Origin: Lutimaribacter salitolerans
GTDB taxonomy: Bacteria; Pseudomonadota; Alphaproteobacteria; Rhodobacterales; Rhodobacteraceae
Length of the DNA stretch: 64,000 nucleotides
Direction of reading: 5' to 3'
Assembly (NCBI RefSeq): GCF_042677865.1
Contig: NZ_JBHUDD010000157.1
Coordinates: 24,252-88,251 of the forward strand
The first letter of the stretch is position 1. Every line of letters begins with the position of its first letter. The notes under the pieces were generated by a model. That model did no database searches, was not told where the DNA came from, and saw nothing but the letters and a program-made list of their open reading frames with translations. A program made the position numbers and the translations under genes. Shown here in pieces: positions 46,651-54,156 of this stretch.

Positions 46651-47286
46651 ATGACCCGCACCCATCTTCCCGGCATTCTTGCCATGGCCGCCATCGTCGT
46701 GGCCTCGAACATCCTTGTGCAATTCCTGTTCGGCCAATGGCTGACCTGGGGGGCCTTTACCTATCCGCTGGCCTTTCTTGTCACCGACGTGATGAACCGC
46801 GTCTACGGCGTGGCCGCTGCCCGCCGCGTGGTGGTGGTGGGATTCATCGTCGGTGTGATTTGCTCGCTTGTGGGGACGCAGATCATGCTGCAGGGCGACG
46901 GATATACCTATCCTGCCGTGACCCTGCGCATCGCCATCGGCTCGGGGCTGGCGTTCCTTACCGCGCAACTTGTTGATATCGTGGTATTTAATCGCCTGCG
47001 CGAGGGGCGGTGGTGGCGGGCACCGCTGGCCTCCACGCTGGTGGGGTCGTCGCTGGATACGGCGCTGTTCTTCACCATCGCCTTTTCCGGCGCGCTGATC
47101 TGGCTGGAACCGGCCAATGACGTGTCCTGGGCAGGCGAGGCGCTGCCCCTGCTGGGCCTTGGCCCGACGGTGCCCTTGTGGGTGTCTCTGGCGGTGGCGG
47201 ACTGGTTGGTCAAGCTGTCGCTTGCGATTTTGGCACTTGTGCCTTTTCGCATCATTGTGGGGACACTTATACCGCGCACCACATGA
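46651..47286 (+). CDS. yhhQ: Queuosine precursor transporter (YhhQ/VUT family)
   Basis: The 211-residue protein has about six membrane helices, opening MAAIVVASNILVQFLFG and the signature TYPLAFLVTDVMNRVYGVAAARRVV, then AFLTAQLVDIVVFNRLR and STLVGSSLDTALFFTIAFSG. YhhQ imports preQ0/preQ1 for queuosine modification of tRNA. ATG 46651 is the start of homology. The 80-base leader contains a small stem-loop but no convincing preQ1 aptamer. Confidence 0.94.
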   Translation: MTRTHLPGILAMAAIVVASNILVQFLFGQWLTWGAFTYPLAFLVTDVMNRVYGVAAARRVVVVGFIVGVICSLVGTQIMLQGDGYTYPAVTLRIAIGSGLAFLTAQLVDIVVFNRLREGRWWRAPLASTLVGSSLDTALFFTIAFSGALIWLEPANDVSWAGEALPLLGLGPTVPLWVSLAVADWLVKLSLAILALVPFRIIVGTLIPRTT

Positions 47287-47339
47287 TTTTGTTTTGACAG
47301 AACCGATTTCTGTTGGCAGGCTACAGATAGTATCAACAG

Positions 47340-47482
47340 CAGAAAGGAGGTGCTCTAGTGTCTAATGGGATGTTGGAGAGAGGTGTCGGAACAGTTCAGG
47401 GGGCGCAAGTCTGAGGCAGCCCTTGGGCGTGCCGAACCTGAATTGGTGGTTCATACCTAACCGAGGCCACCTCCGAATTCTG
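47340..47482 (+). ncRNA. Structured small RNA, 6S-like architecture
   Basis: This segment of the 340-base gap after yhhQ folds into a long closed structure. The closing stem pairs CAGAA (47340-47344), GGAGGTG (47346-47352) and CTC (47353-47355) with TTCTG (47478-47482), CACCTCC (47468-47474) and GAG (47463-47465). A large asymmetric bubble follows, then an apical stem AGTTCAGG (47393-47400) with CCTGAATT (47437-47444) topped by a GGCAGCC/GGCGTGCC hairpin (47415-47433). A strong terminator follows directly. The closing stem, bubble and apical stem over about 143 bases resemble 6S RNA, which binds the sigma70 holoenzyme; that identity is inference. TTGACA is present at 47294-47299 but no good -10 at normal spacing. 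A GTG-led 18-codon frame at 47358-47414 behind AGGAGG is an alternative reading. Confidence 0.6.
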
Positions 47483-47484
47483 TG

Positions 47485-47513
47485 GGGCCGTCCGAGCGAT
47501 CGGGCGGCCCTTT
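47485..47513 (+). terminator. Strong intrinsic terminator of the small RNA
   Basis: GGGCCGTCCGA (47485-47495) pairs with TCGGGCGGCCC (47500-47510), 11 bp with one G-T pair and a GCGA tetraloop, followed by TTT. It starts 3 bases after the closing stem of the small RNA, so the RNA and terminator form one transcript unit of about 175 bases that stops before arfB. Confidence 0.85.
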
Positions 47514-47626
47514 CCGCTTTTCAGGGGTCGCACAAATCATGCACACTGCGTGCACAGACCATACATACGCGATTTGCGCACGCAGGCCACGCCAGAGGAT
47601 GCGTCGGTGCGCAAGGGAACAGAGCC

Positions 47627-48049
47627 ATGCTGCACATCAGCGACAAGATCACCATCGAAGACTGGGAGCTGACCGAGCAGTTCATCCGCGCCAGCGGGCC
47701 GGGCGGGCAGAATGTGAACAAGGTCAGCTCGGCGGTGGAGCTGAGGTTCGAGGCTGCGCGCTCGCCCAACCTGACGGGGGCGATCAAGGCGCGGCTGAAA
47801 CGGCTGGCCGGGCGGCGCTGGACCAAGGAAGGCGCGCTGGTGATCCAGGTCGATGAGACACGCAGCCAGGCCCGCAACCGCGAGATCGCGCGCGACCGTC
47901 TGGCCGCCCTGATTGAACAGGCCACCCATGCCCCCAAGCGGCGCATCGCCACGCGGCCCACGCTGGGCGCAAAAAAGCGCCGGATCAAGGCCAAGAAGGT
48001 GCGCGGCGAGGTCAAGGCCCTGCGCGGCAAGGTGACCGGCGAGGAGTGA
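47627..48049 (+). CDS. arfB: Alternative ribosome-rescue peptidyl-tRNA hydrolase ArfB
   Basis: ArfB (YaeJ) frees ribosomes stalled at the end of broken mRNAs. The 140-residue protein has the GGQ hydrolysis motif in IRASGPGGQNVNKVSSAVELRF and a basic C-terminal tail (APKRRIATRPTLGAKKRRIKAKKVRGEVKALRGK) that enters the empty mRNA channel. It starts at ATG 47627 after GGGAACAG. The gene ends just before the twin palindromes at 48053-48128. Confidence 0.96.
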   Translation: MLHISDKITIEDWELTEQFIRASGPGGQNVNKVSSAVELRFEAARSPNLTGAIKARLKRLAGRRWTKEGALVIQVDETRSQARNREIARDRLAALIEQATHAPKRRIATRPTLGAKKRRIKAKKVRGEVKALRGKVTGEE

Positions 48050-48052
48050 CAG

Positions 48053-48086
48053 ACCCGAGAATTTTCATCCGAAAATTCTCGTGGGT
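48053..48086. terminator. Hairpin A of a tandem pair after arfB
   Basis: CGAGAATTTTC (48056-48066) pairs perfectly with GAAAATTCTCG (48071-48081) around ATCC, and ACC/GGT can extend it. It lies 4 bases after the arfB stop. The A- and T-runs in the arms suit termination in both directions. Confidence 0.75.
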
Positions 48087-48102
48087 CGGCGGCCGGGGGA
48101 TG

Positions 48103-48128
48103 CGAGATTTTTCGTACGAAAAATCTCG
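48103..48128. terminator. Hairpin B: perfect 26-bp palindrome
   Basis: The arms CGAGATTTTTCGT and ACGAAAAATCTCG meet without a spacer, so the 26 bases equal their own reverse complement. The arm is a near copy of hairpin A (CGAGA followed by a T-run then C), so the two look like a duplicated terminator element. It ends 6 bases before the stop of the convergent ABC gene. Confidence 0.75.
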
Positions 48129-48134
48129 GGTGCG

Positions 48135-49064
48135 TCACCGCGAGCGGGTGAGTTCCAGAAACACCTCTTCCAGATCCGCCTCGGCGGTTTTCACGTCGCG
48201 GATGGAGATTCCGGCGGCGTGGACCGCGTCCAGCACCGCCTCGGCCGGGGTGTCGGCGGCGCGGTAGGTGATGACGATGGCCCCGTCGGCCCGTTTCGTC
48301 ACCGTCATGCCCGGCCCCGACGGCAGGGTTTCCGCCGCGCTGGCCGGGTGAATCACCATGGTCTTGCGGTCGATCCGGCCCAGCAGGTTGGCGGTGCTGT
48401 CCTGCGCCACCTTTTCCCCGTTGTTGATGATGGCGATCTCGTCGCACATCTCTTCGGCTTCTTCCAGGTAATGCGTGGTCAGGATGATGGTCATGCCCTG
48501 TTCGTTCAGCTTGCGCACATTGGCCCAGAGCATCTGGCGCAGTTCGATGTCCACACCGGCGGTGGGTTCGTCCAGCACAAGGATATGCGGGCTGTGCACC
48601 AACGCCTTGGCCAGCAGCAGCCGCCGTCGCATGCCGCCCGACAGGGTGCGGGCATAGGCCTCGGCCTTGTCCTCCAGCCCGACCAGCGCAAGTATCTCGT
48701 CGCTGCGGCGCTGCGATTTCGGCACGCCGTAAAGACCCGCCTGCACCTCGAGGGCGGCGCGGGGCGTGAAGAAGGGATCGAGGTTGAGTTCCTGCGGCAT
48801 CACCCCGATGGCCGCGCGCGACTGGCGCGGGTTCACATCCTGATCAAAGCCCCAGATCCGTACCTGACCGGCGGTTTTCACCACCAGCCCGGCCAGGATG
48901 TTGATCAGCGTCGACTTGCCTGCCCCGTTCGGCCCCAGCAGGCCAAAGACCGACCCTTGCGGAATCGTCAGGTCGATGTCCTTGAGCGCCTCCTTGGGGC
49001 CGGTGCCTTTCTGGCCGGCATAGGTCTTGCGCAGGCCGTTGATTTCGATGGCGTTGCCGGTCAT
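48135..49064 (-). CDS. ABC transporter ATP-binding protein (ABC-2 type, NodI/DrrA-like)
   Basis: The 309-residue ATPase has Walker A GLLGPNGAGKSTLINIL, Q-loop MPQELNLDPFFT, signature LSGGMRRRLLLAKALVHSPHILVLDEPTAGVD with Walker B, and H-loop LTTHYLEEAEE. The extended C-terminus is typical of ATPases that pair with ABC-2 permeases for drugs, polysaccharides or lipids. The start is MTGNAIEI at 49064. No permease gene is adjacent on either side, so its partner is elsewhere. Confidence 0.93.
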   Translation of the reverse strand: MTGNAIEINGLRKTYAGQKGTGPKEALKDIDLTIPQGSVFGLLGPNGAGKSTLINILAGLVVKTAGQVRIWGFDQDVNPRQSRAAIGVMPQELNLDPFFTPRAALEVQAGLYGVPKSQRRSDEILALVGLEDKAEAYARTLSGGMRRRLLLAKALVHSPHILVLDEPTAGVDIELRQMLWANVRKLNEQGMTIILTTHYLEEAEEMCDEIAIINNGEKVAQDSTANLLGRIDRKTMVIHPASAAETLPSGPGMTVTKRADGAIVITYRAADTPAEAVLDAVHAAGISIRDVKTAEADLEEVFLELTRSR

Positions 49065-49137
49065 GGCGGTCTTGCCCCTTTTCGCTGCTTCGCCCATAAG
49101 GGGCTAACCCAAGAGCTGCCGAAAGGGAATGTGCCCG

Positions 49138-49317
49138 ATGACGATTGATGCCCCGGAAACCAAGGTTGTGGACAGCTGGCGCATCGCCTGTGACGGGGGC
49201 GGGGTCGCGCTGGGTCATCCGCGCGTCTGGTTGCAGATTCCGCATGAAACCGGTTTTGTGGAATGCCCCTATTGCGATGCGAAATACGTGCACCGTGACT
49301 TCGAGGGCAAGGTCTGA
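49138..49317 (+). CDS. Small zf-CHCC zinc-finger protein (NDUFS6-like)
   Basis: The 59-residue protein has the CHCC-type zinc site: C in WRIACDGGG, H in ALGHPRVWLQI, then CPYC in FVECPYCDAKYVH. This matches the small bacterial relatives of the complex I accessory subunit NDUFS6. ATG 49138 is preferred over ATG 49129 because AAAGGG is too close to the latter. It is divergent from the ABC ATPase and followed by polA on the same strand after a 93-base gap with a repeat copy. Confidence 0.9.
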   Translation: MTIDAPETKVVDSWRIACDGGGVALGHPRVWLQIPHETGFVECPYCDAKYVHRDFEGKV

Positions 49318-49362
49318 ACCGCGGGCGCGGGCGTTTGCGGCACGCTGGGGAGCCTCCGGCGG

Positions 49363-49384
49363 GAGTTTATTTGGCAAGATGAAG
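49363..49384 (+). repeat. Intergenic repeat copy 3 (22-mer, diverged)
   Basis: This copy reads GAGTTTATTTGGCAAG then ATGAAG and differs from copies 1 and 2 only by TT for CC at two positions. The upstream hairpin is weaker here (GGAGCCTCCGGCGGGAG region). It lies 27 bases ahead of polA, between zinc finger and polymerase genes. Confidence 0.7.
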
Positions 49385-49410
49385 CTGCGGGACCGCGGCA
49401 AGGGGGCGTT

Positions 49411-52203
49411 ATGAGCTTTGGCAAGGGGTGCCATCTGCATCTGATCGACGGGTCGGCATTCATCTTTCGCGCCTATCACGCGCTGCCGCCGCTGACGCGG
49501 AAATCGGATGGGTTGCCGATCGGCGCGGTGTCGGGCTTTTGCAACATGCTGCAACGCTATGTCGAGGGCAACGCGGGCGGGGATGTGACCCATGTGGCCG
49601 TGGTGTTCGACAAGGGCAGCCACACCTTCCGCAACGAGATGTACGACCAGTACAAGGCCAACCGCGACGAAATGCCCGAGGATCTGCGCCCGCAGATCCC
49701 GTTGACGCGGGCGGCGACCGAGGCGTTCAACATCGCCTGCAAGGAGATCGAAGGATTCGAGGCCGATGACATCATCGCCACGCTGGCCTGCCGCGCGCGC
49801 GAGGCCGGTGGGCGAGTCACCATCCTGTCCTCGGACAAGGATCTGATGCAGCTTGTGGGGGACGGCGTGGAAATGCTGGACCCGATGAAGAACCGCCGCA
49901 TCGACCGCGAGGGGGTGCTGGAAAAGTTCGGCGTGGAACCCGATCGCGTGGTGGATGTGCAGGCGCTGGCCGGGGATTCGGTGGACAACGTGCCCGGCGC
50001 ACCCGGCATCGGGATCAAGACGGCGGCGCTGCTGATCAACGAGTTCGGCTCGCTGGAGGCCTTGCTGGACCGGGCCGAAGAGATCACCCAGCCCAAGCGC
50101 CGCCAGACCCTGATCGAGCATCGCGCGCAGATCGAGCTGTCCAAGCGGCTGGTGCAACTGGATTGCGGGATGGACCTGCCCTTCACTCTGGACGATCTGG
50201 AAGTGCGCGAGCCCGAGCCGGACACCCTGCTGGGGTTTCTGGCCGAGATGGAGTTCCGCACCCTGTCGAAACGCATCGCCGATGCGCTGGGGGCCGAGCC
50301 CCCCGTGGTCATGGACACCGACCCGCGCGGCACCGAAGTGGAGGGTCCGGCCGAGGTGCCGTTCACGCCCGAGGCGTATGAGTGCGTGCGCGACATGGAT
50401 GCACTGCAGCTCTGGGTCGAGCGCATCACCGAGCGGGGCTATGTGGCGGTGGACACCGAAACCACCGGTCTGAACGAGATGCAGGCCGATCTGGTGGGCA
50501 TCTGCCTTGCGGTGGAGCCGGGGGCGGCCTGCTATATCCCTGTCGGGCACAAGGCGGGTGGTGCGGATGACCTGTTCGGGTCGTACGCGCTGATCGAGGG
50601 GCAATTGGCCCTGGACGATGTTCTGGCGCTGCTGAAGCCCGTGCTGGAGGATGCCGCGATCCTGAAGATCGGGCAGAACATGAAATACGACGCCAAGATC
50701 CTTGCGCGCTATGGCATCACCGTCGCGCCCATCGATGACACGATGCTGATGTCCTATGCGATGAACGCAGGGCTGCATGGGCACGGGATGGATGCGTTGG
50801 CCGAGCGGTATCTGGGCCACACGCCGATCCCGATCAAGGAGCTGATCGGCAGCGGCAAGGCGCAGATCACCTTTGACCGGGTCGATATCGACACCGCCAC
50901 GCGCTATGCCGCCGAGGATGCGGATATCACCCTGCGGCTGTGGCAGCGGTTCAAGCCGCAGTTGCACCAGACCCGGGTGACCACGGTGTACGAGACGCTG
51001 GAGCGCCCGCTGGTGCCGGTGCTGGCGGCAATGGAGATGGCGGGCATCCTCGTGGACCGCCAGGTGCTGTCGCGCATGTCGGGCGCGTTCGCGCAGAAGA
51101 TGGCGCAGCTTGAGGACGAGATTCACGGGCTGGCGGGCGAGAAATTCAACGTCGGATCGCCCGCGCAGGTGGGCGAGATCCTGTTCGAGAGGATGGGGCT
51201 GGAAGGCGGCAAGCGGGGCAAGACCGGCAAGTATTCCACCCCGGCGGACGTGCTGGAGGATTTGGCGACGATGCATGACCTGCCTGCGCGGATCCTGGAC
51301 TGGCGGCAGGTCAGCAAGCTGAAATCGACCTATACGGACGCGTTGCAGGATCATATCGATCCCGATACCGGGCGGGTGCATACCTCGTATCTGCAAACGG
51401 GGGCCAGCACGGGGCGGCTGGCCTCGACCGATCCGAACCTGCAGAACATCCCGATCCGCAGCGAAGAGGGGCGACGCATCCGCGAGGCCTTCGTGGCGCC
51501 CGAGGGCAAGGTCCTGCTGGCGCTGGATTATTCCCAGATCGAGCTGCGTATCCTTGCGCATGTGGCGGGGATCGACGCGCTGAAGGAAGCGTTCCGCGAC
51601 GGGCAGGACATTCACGCGATGACCGCATCGGAAATGTTCGACGTGCCGATGGACCAGATGACGCCGGACATCCGCCGCCGCGCCAAGGCAATCAATTTTG
51701 GCGTGATCTATGGCATTTCGGGCTTTGGTCTGGCGCGCAACCTGCGCATCCCGCGATCCGAGGCGCAGGGGTTCATCGACCGCTATTTCGAACGCTTCCC
51801 CGGCATTCGCGGTTATATGGACGAGACGATCGGATTTGCCAAGGAACACGGGTTCGTCCAGACCCTGTTCGGGCGCAAGATCCATACGCCCGAGATCAAC
51901 GCCAAGGGGCCGGGGGCCGGGTTCGCCAAGCGCGCGGCGATCAACGCGCCGATCCAGGGCACGGCGGCGGATGTGATCCGGCGCGCGATGGTGCGGATGC
52001 CGGCGGCGATTGCCGGGCTGCCCGCGACCATGCTCTTGCAGGTGCATGACGAACTGCTGTTCGAGGTCGACGAGGAGGCCGCAGACAAGGTGATCGCTGT
52101 CGCCCGCGAGGTGATGGAAGGCGCGGCGGAACCGGCGGTCAGGCTGGATGTGCCGCTGATCGTGGATGCCGGGCGCGGGGCCAACTGGGCGCAGGCGCAC
52201 TGA
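49411..52203 (+). CDS. polA: DNA polymerase I
   Basis: The 930-residue enzyme has all three activities. The 5'-3' exonuclease has LIDGSAFIFRAYHALPPLT, FDKGSHTFRNEMYDQYKANR and GDSVDNVPGAPGIGIKTAA. The 3'-5' exonuclease keeps its catalytic DTETTGL and KIGQNMKYDAKIL, so proofreading is expected. The polymerase domain has LDYSQIELRILAHVAG (motif A), RRAKAINFGVIYGISGFGLAR (motif B) and LLQVHDELLFEV (motif C). It joins Okazaki fragments and fills repair gaps. Length is as in other alphaproteobacteria. Confidence 0.98.
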   Translation: MSFGKGCHLHLIDGSAFIFRAYHALPPLTRKSDGLPIGAVSGFCNMLQRYVEGNAGGDVTHVAVVFDKGSHTFRNEMYDQYKANRDEMPEDLRPQIPLTRAATEAFNIACKEIEGFEADDIIATLACRAREAGGRVTILSSDKDLMQLVGDGVEMLDPMKNRRIDREGVLEKFGVEPDRVVDVQALAGDSVDNVPGAPGIGIKTAALLINEFGSLEALLDRAEEITQPKRRQTLIEHRAQIELSKRLVQLDCGMDLPFTLDDLEVREPEPDTLLGFLAEMEFRTLSKRIADALGAEPPVVMDTDPRGTEVEGPAEVPFTPEAYECVRDMDALQLWVERITERGYVAVDTETTGLNEMQADLVGICLAVEPGAACYIPVGHKAGGADDLFGSYALIEGQLALDDVLALLKPVLEDAAILKIGQNMKYDAKILARYGITVAPIDDTMLMSYAMNAGLHGHGMDALAERYLGHTPIPIKELIGSGKAQITFDRVDIDTATRYAAEDADITLRLWQRFKPQLHQTRVTTVYETLERPLVPVLAAMEMAGILVDRQVLSRMSGAFAQKMAQLEDEIHGLAGEKFNVGSPAQVGEILFERMGLEGGKRGKTGKYSTPADVLEDLATMHDLPARILDWRQVSKLKSTYTDALQDHIDPDTGRVHTSYLQTGASTGRLASTDPNLQNIPIRSEEGRRIREAFVAPEGKVLLALDYSQIELRILAHVAGIDALKEAFRDGQDIHAMTASEMFDVPMDQMTPDIRRRAKAINFGVIYGISGFGLARNLRIPRSEAQGFIDRYFERFPGIRGYMDETIGFAKEHGFVQTLFGRKIHTPEINAKGPGAGFAKRAAINAPIQGTAADVIRRAMVRMPAAIAGLPATMLLQVHDELLFEVDEEAADKVIAVAREVMEGAAEPAVRLDVPLIVDAGRGANWAQAH

Positions 52204-52219
52204 CGCCTTTCGCCCTGCG

Positions 52220-53200
52220 CTATGATGCTGCTGGCCCTGCCCCGGCAATGGCCGGAGCCATCACGCAGAGCAGTTCGAACATGATCGACACGCCCAGAAA
52301 GGCGGTCCCGCCGCCGGGGTCGAAGGGCGGCGACACCTCGACCAGATCGGCACCGGCGATGTTCAGCCCGTGCAGCGCGCGCACGACCTCAAGCGCCTGG
52401 TGACTGTTCGGGCCGCCCACCTCGGGCGTGCCGGTGCCGGGGGCGAATGCCGGATCGACGAAATCGATGTCATAACTGACATAGGTGGGCGCATCGCCGA
52501 CAATCTGGCGCGCCTCGGCCATCACATCGGCGGTGCCGCGGGCGTGAAACTCTTCGATCGGGATGACGCGGATGCCGACGGACCGGGCGAAATCGCGGTC
52601 CTCGCTGTCATAGGCGGTGCCGCGGATGCCGATCTGGACGACGCGCGCGGGATCCAGCAGCCCTTCCTCGACCGCGCGGCGGAAGGGCGTGCCATGGGTG
52701 TACATGGTGCCGCCGAAATAGCTGTGAAACAGGTCGGTGTGGCTGTCGAAATGCACCATGCCCAACGGGGCGTCCTTGGCAAGGGCGCGCAGGACCGGCA
52801 GCGAGGTCAGATGATCGCCGCCCGCCGTCAGCGGGGTGATGCCATGGCCGCGCAGGTCGTCGAAAAACGCGGTGATGCGCGCCATGCTGTCGGGAATATC
52901 GGCGGGGTTCGGCCCCACATCGCCCAGATCGGCGCAATTGACCATCTCGAACGGGCGCAGGCCGGTGACGCCATGCTGGGCGCGGATCATGGTCGAGGCG
53001 TCGCGCAACTGCCGAGGCCCGTGGCGCGGGCCGGGGCGGTTGGTGGTGCCGCTGTCCCATGGCACGCCGACAAGGCCAAGCTGCACCTCGGACAGGCGCG
53101 GATGATCCAGCGGCACATGCGGCAGCCGCATGAAGCTGGGCACACCGGCAAAACGCGGCAGATCAAAGCCCGAGACGGGGTGAAAGAACGGATCGGACAT
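52220..53200 (-). CDS. Agmatinase-family ureohydrolase
   Basis: The 326-residue protein hydrolyses a guanidino compound, probably agmatine or guanidinobutyrate, releasing urea. The Mn ligands lie in TAGGDHLTS, MVHFDSHTDLFHSYFGG (DSHTD for the more common DAHTD) and YVSYDIDFVDPAFAPGTGTPEVGG. The N-terminal part RFAGVPSFMRLP and VPWDSGTTNRPGPRHGPRQLRDAS fits the agmatinase/guanidinobutyrase group. ATG 53200 is used, with AAGGAAA ahead. A 15-bp tandem duplication lies 14 bases upstream of the start. Confidence 0.92.
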   Translation of the reverse strand: MSDPFFHPVSGFDLPRFAGVPSFMRLPHVPLDHPRLSEVQLGLVGVPWDSGTTNRPGPRHGPRQLRDASTMIRAQHGVTGLRPFEMVNCADLGDVGPNPADIPDSMARITAFFDDLRGHGITPLTAGGDHLTSLPVLRALAKDAPLGMVHFDSHTDLFHSYFGGTMYTHGTPFRRAVEEGLLDPARVVQIGIRGTAYDSEDRDFARSVGIRVIPIEEFHARGTADVMAEARQIVGDAPTYVSYDIDFVDPAFAPGTGTPEVGGPNSHQALEVVRALHGLNIAGADLVEVSPPFDPGGGTAFLGVSIMFELLCVMAPAIAGAGPAAS

Positions 53201-53214
53201 GGCGCGGTTTCCTT

Positions 53215-53244
53215 GCGTTGCGTGTTTGGGCGTTGCGTGTTTGG
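53215..53244. repeat. 15-bp tandem duplication
   Basis: The unit GCGTTGCGTGTTTGG occurs twice exactly (53215-53229 and 53230-53244) just upstream of the agmatinase-family start, within its probable 5' leader or promoter. Confidence 0.8.
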
Positions 53245-53255
53245 CCTGTGTCGGA

Positions 53256-53302
53256 GTGGGGGCCAGCCCCCACACCCCCGGAGTTTACCTGGCAAGATGA
53301 AG
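53256..53302 (+). repeat. Intergenic repeat copy 2: hairpin plus 22-mer
   Basis: GTGGGGGC (53256-53263) pairs with GCCCCCAC (53266-53273), then CACCCCCG and the 22-mer at 53281-53302, identical to copy 1. The layout of GC hairpin, C-run and 22-mer is shared with copy 1, so the hairpin belongs to the element. It lies between the agmatinase-family and NlpC/P60 genes, both on the minus strand. Confidence 0.75.
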
Positions 53303-53313
53303 CAGGGACGCCC

Positions 53314-54156
53314 CTATCCCGTCAAGCGGGCGTGGCGCGTGGGCGGGCCGTCGCCGGCGGCAGAGATGCGGGCGATGGCGGTTTCGATCGGCTCATACGC
53401 GACGGCCATGTGATGGGCATTGGCGTGGATCAGCGTCTGCGCGTCGCTGACCCAGGCGACATGGCCGGGCCAGAACATCAGGTCACCGCGTTGCGGCGGG
53501 GTGCCCGGCGTCAGGGTCTGGCCAAGCGCGGCCTGTTGCTGGTCGCTGTCGCCCGGGCAGTCGAGGCCGCAGGCGTGGCAGGCGATCTGGACAAGGCCGG
53601 AACAGTCGATGCCGAAGGATGCGTTGCCGCCCCAGAGGTAGGGCGTGCCGATCAGCCGTTCGGCCACGGCGACCGGGTCGGGTTCGACGGTGTCGATGGG
53701 CGACAGGTGCTGTTCCGGCACAAACAGACCGGGCGCGACCTGCGCCCAGCCCCCGGCGCTGTCGAGCACGGTCAGGCGCGTGCCCATGGGCAGGGGCGTG
53801 ACATCGCCCATGGCTTTGAGCCCCGGGGTGGATTTGCCATAGCTGCGGGCGGCGGTGATGCGGTGGGTCGGCGGCCGGGGTGGCGCGGCGCTCAGGTCGC
53901 CCGCCACGATCCAGCCGACATAGCCGTCGCGCGCGGCCATGCCGAAGACCGCGCCATCGCGGGTGTCGAGCGCCATGAACCCCTCGCCCAGAACCAGTTG
54001 CCGGTCGCGCGGGCCGTCGGGGCGGGCCAGCAGGTCGGTCACGACCGCCGTGACGAGGTGCGGCACCGGATCGGCATAGCGCTCGGCCTGCACCCTGCCC
54101 CGGAGCGCGGCATCGGCGACATGGCCGTTGCTGGCAAGGCTGCGCCGGTCGGTCAC
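53314..54156 (-). CDS. NlpC/P60 (C40) cell-wall hydrolase with SH3-like domains
   Basis: The 280-residue protein has an SH3b-like first half (VVTDLLARPDGPRDRQLVLGEGF, ARDGYVGWIVAGDL) and a second SH3-like part (PMGTRLTVLDSAGGWAQVAPGLFVPEQHL). The C40 peptidase domain has Cys in NASFGIDCSGLVQIAC and His in WPGHVAWVSD and LIHANAHHM. It resembles bacterial gamma-D-glutamyl-diaminoacid endopeptidases. No signal peptide was seen, so it may act on recycled muropeptides in the cytoplasm. It overlaps the M17 peptidase stop by 4 bases, fitting a shared peptide-recycling role. Confidence 0.92.
   Translation of the reverse strand: MTDRRSLASNGHVADAALRGRVQAERYADPVPHLVTAVVTDLLARPDGPRDRQLVLGEGFMALDTRDGAVFGMAARDGYVGWIVAGDLSAAPPRPPTHRITAARSYGKSTPGLKAMGDVTPLPMGTRLTVLDSAGGWAQVAPGLFVPEQHLSPIDTVEPDPVAVAERLIGTPYLWGGNASFGIDCSGLVQIACHACGLDCPGDSDQQQAALGQTLTPGTPPQRGDLMFWPGHVAWVSDAQTLIHANAHHMAVAYEPIETAIARISAAGDGPPTRHARLTG

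Noticed and set aside
48844..52248. A 1134-codon open frame on the minus strand opposite polA
   Set aside because: It is the mirror of polA coding sequence in high-GC DNA, His/Gln/Arg-rich with no domain; polA on the plus strand is certain.
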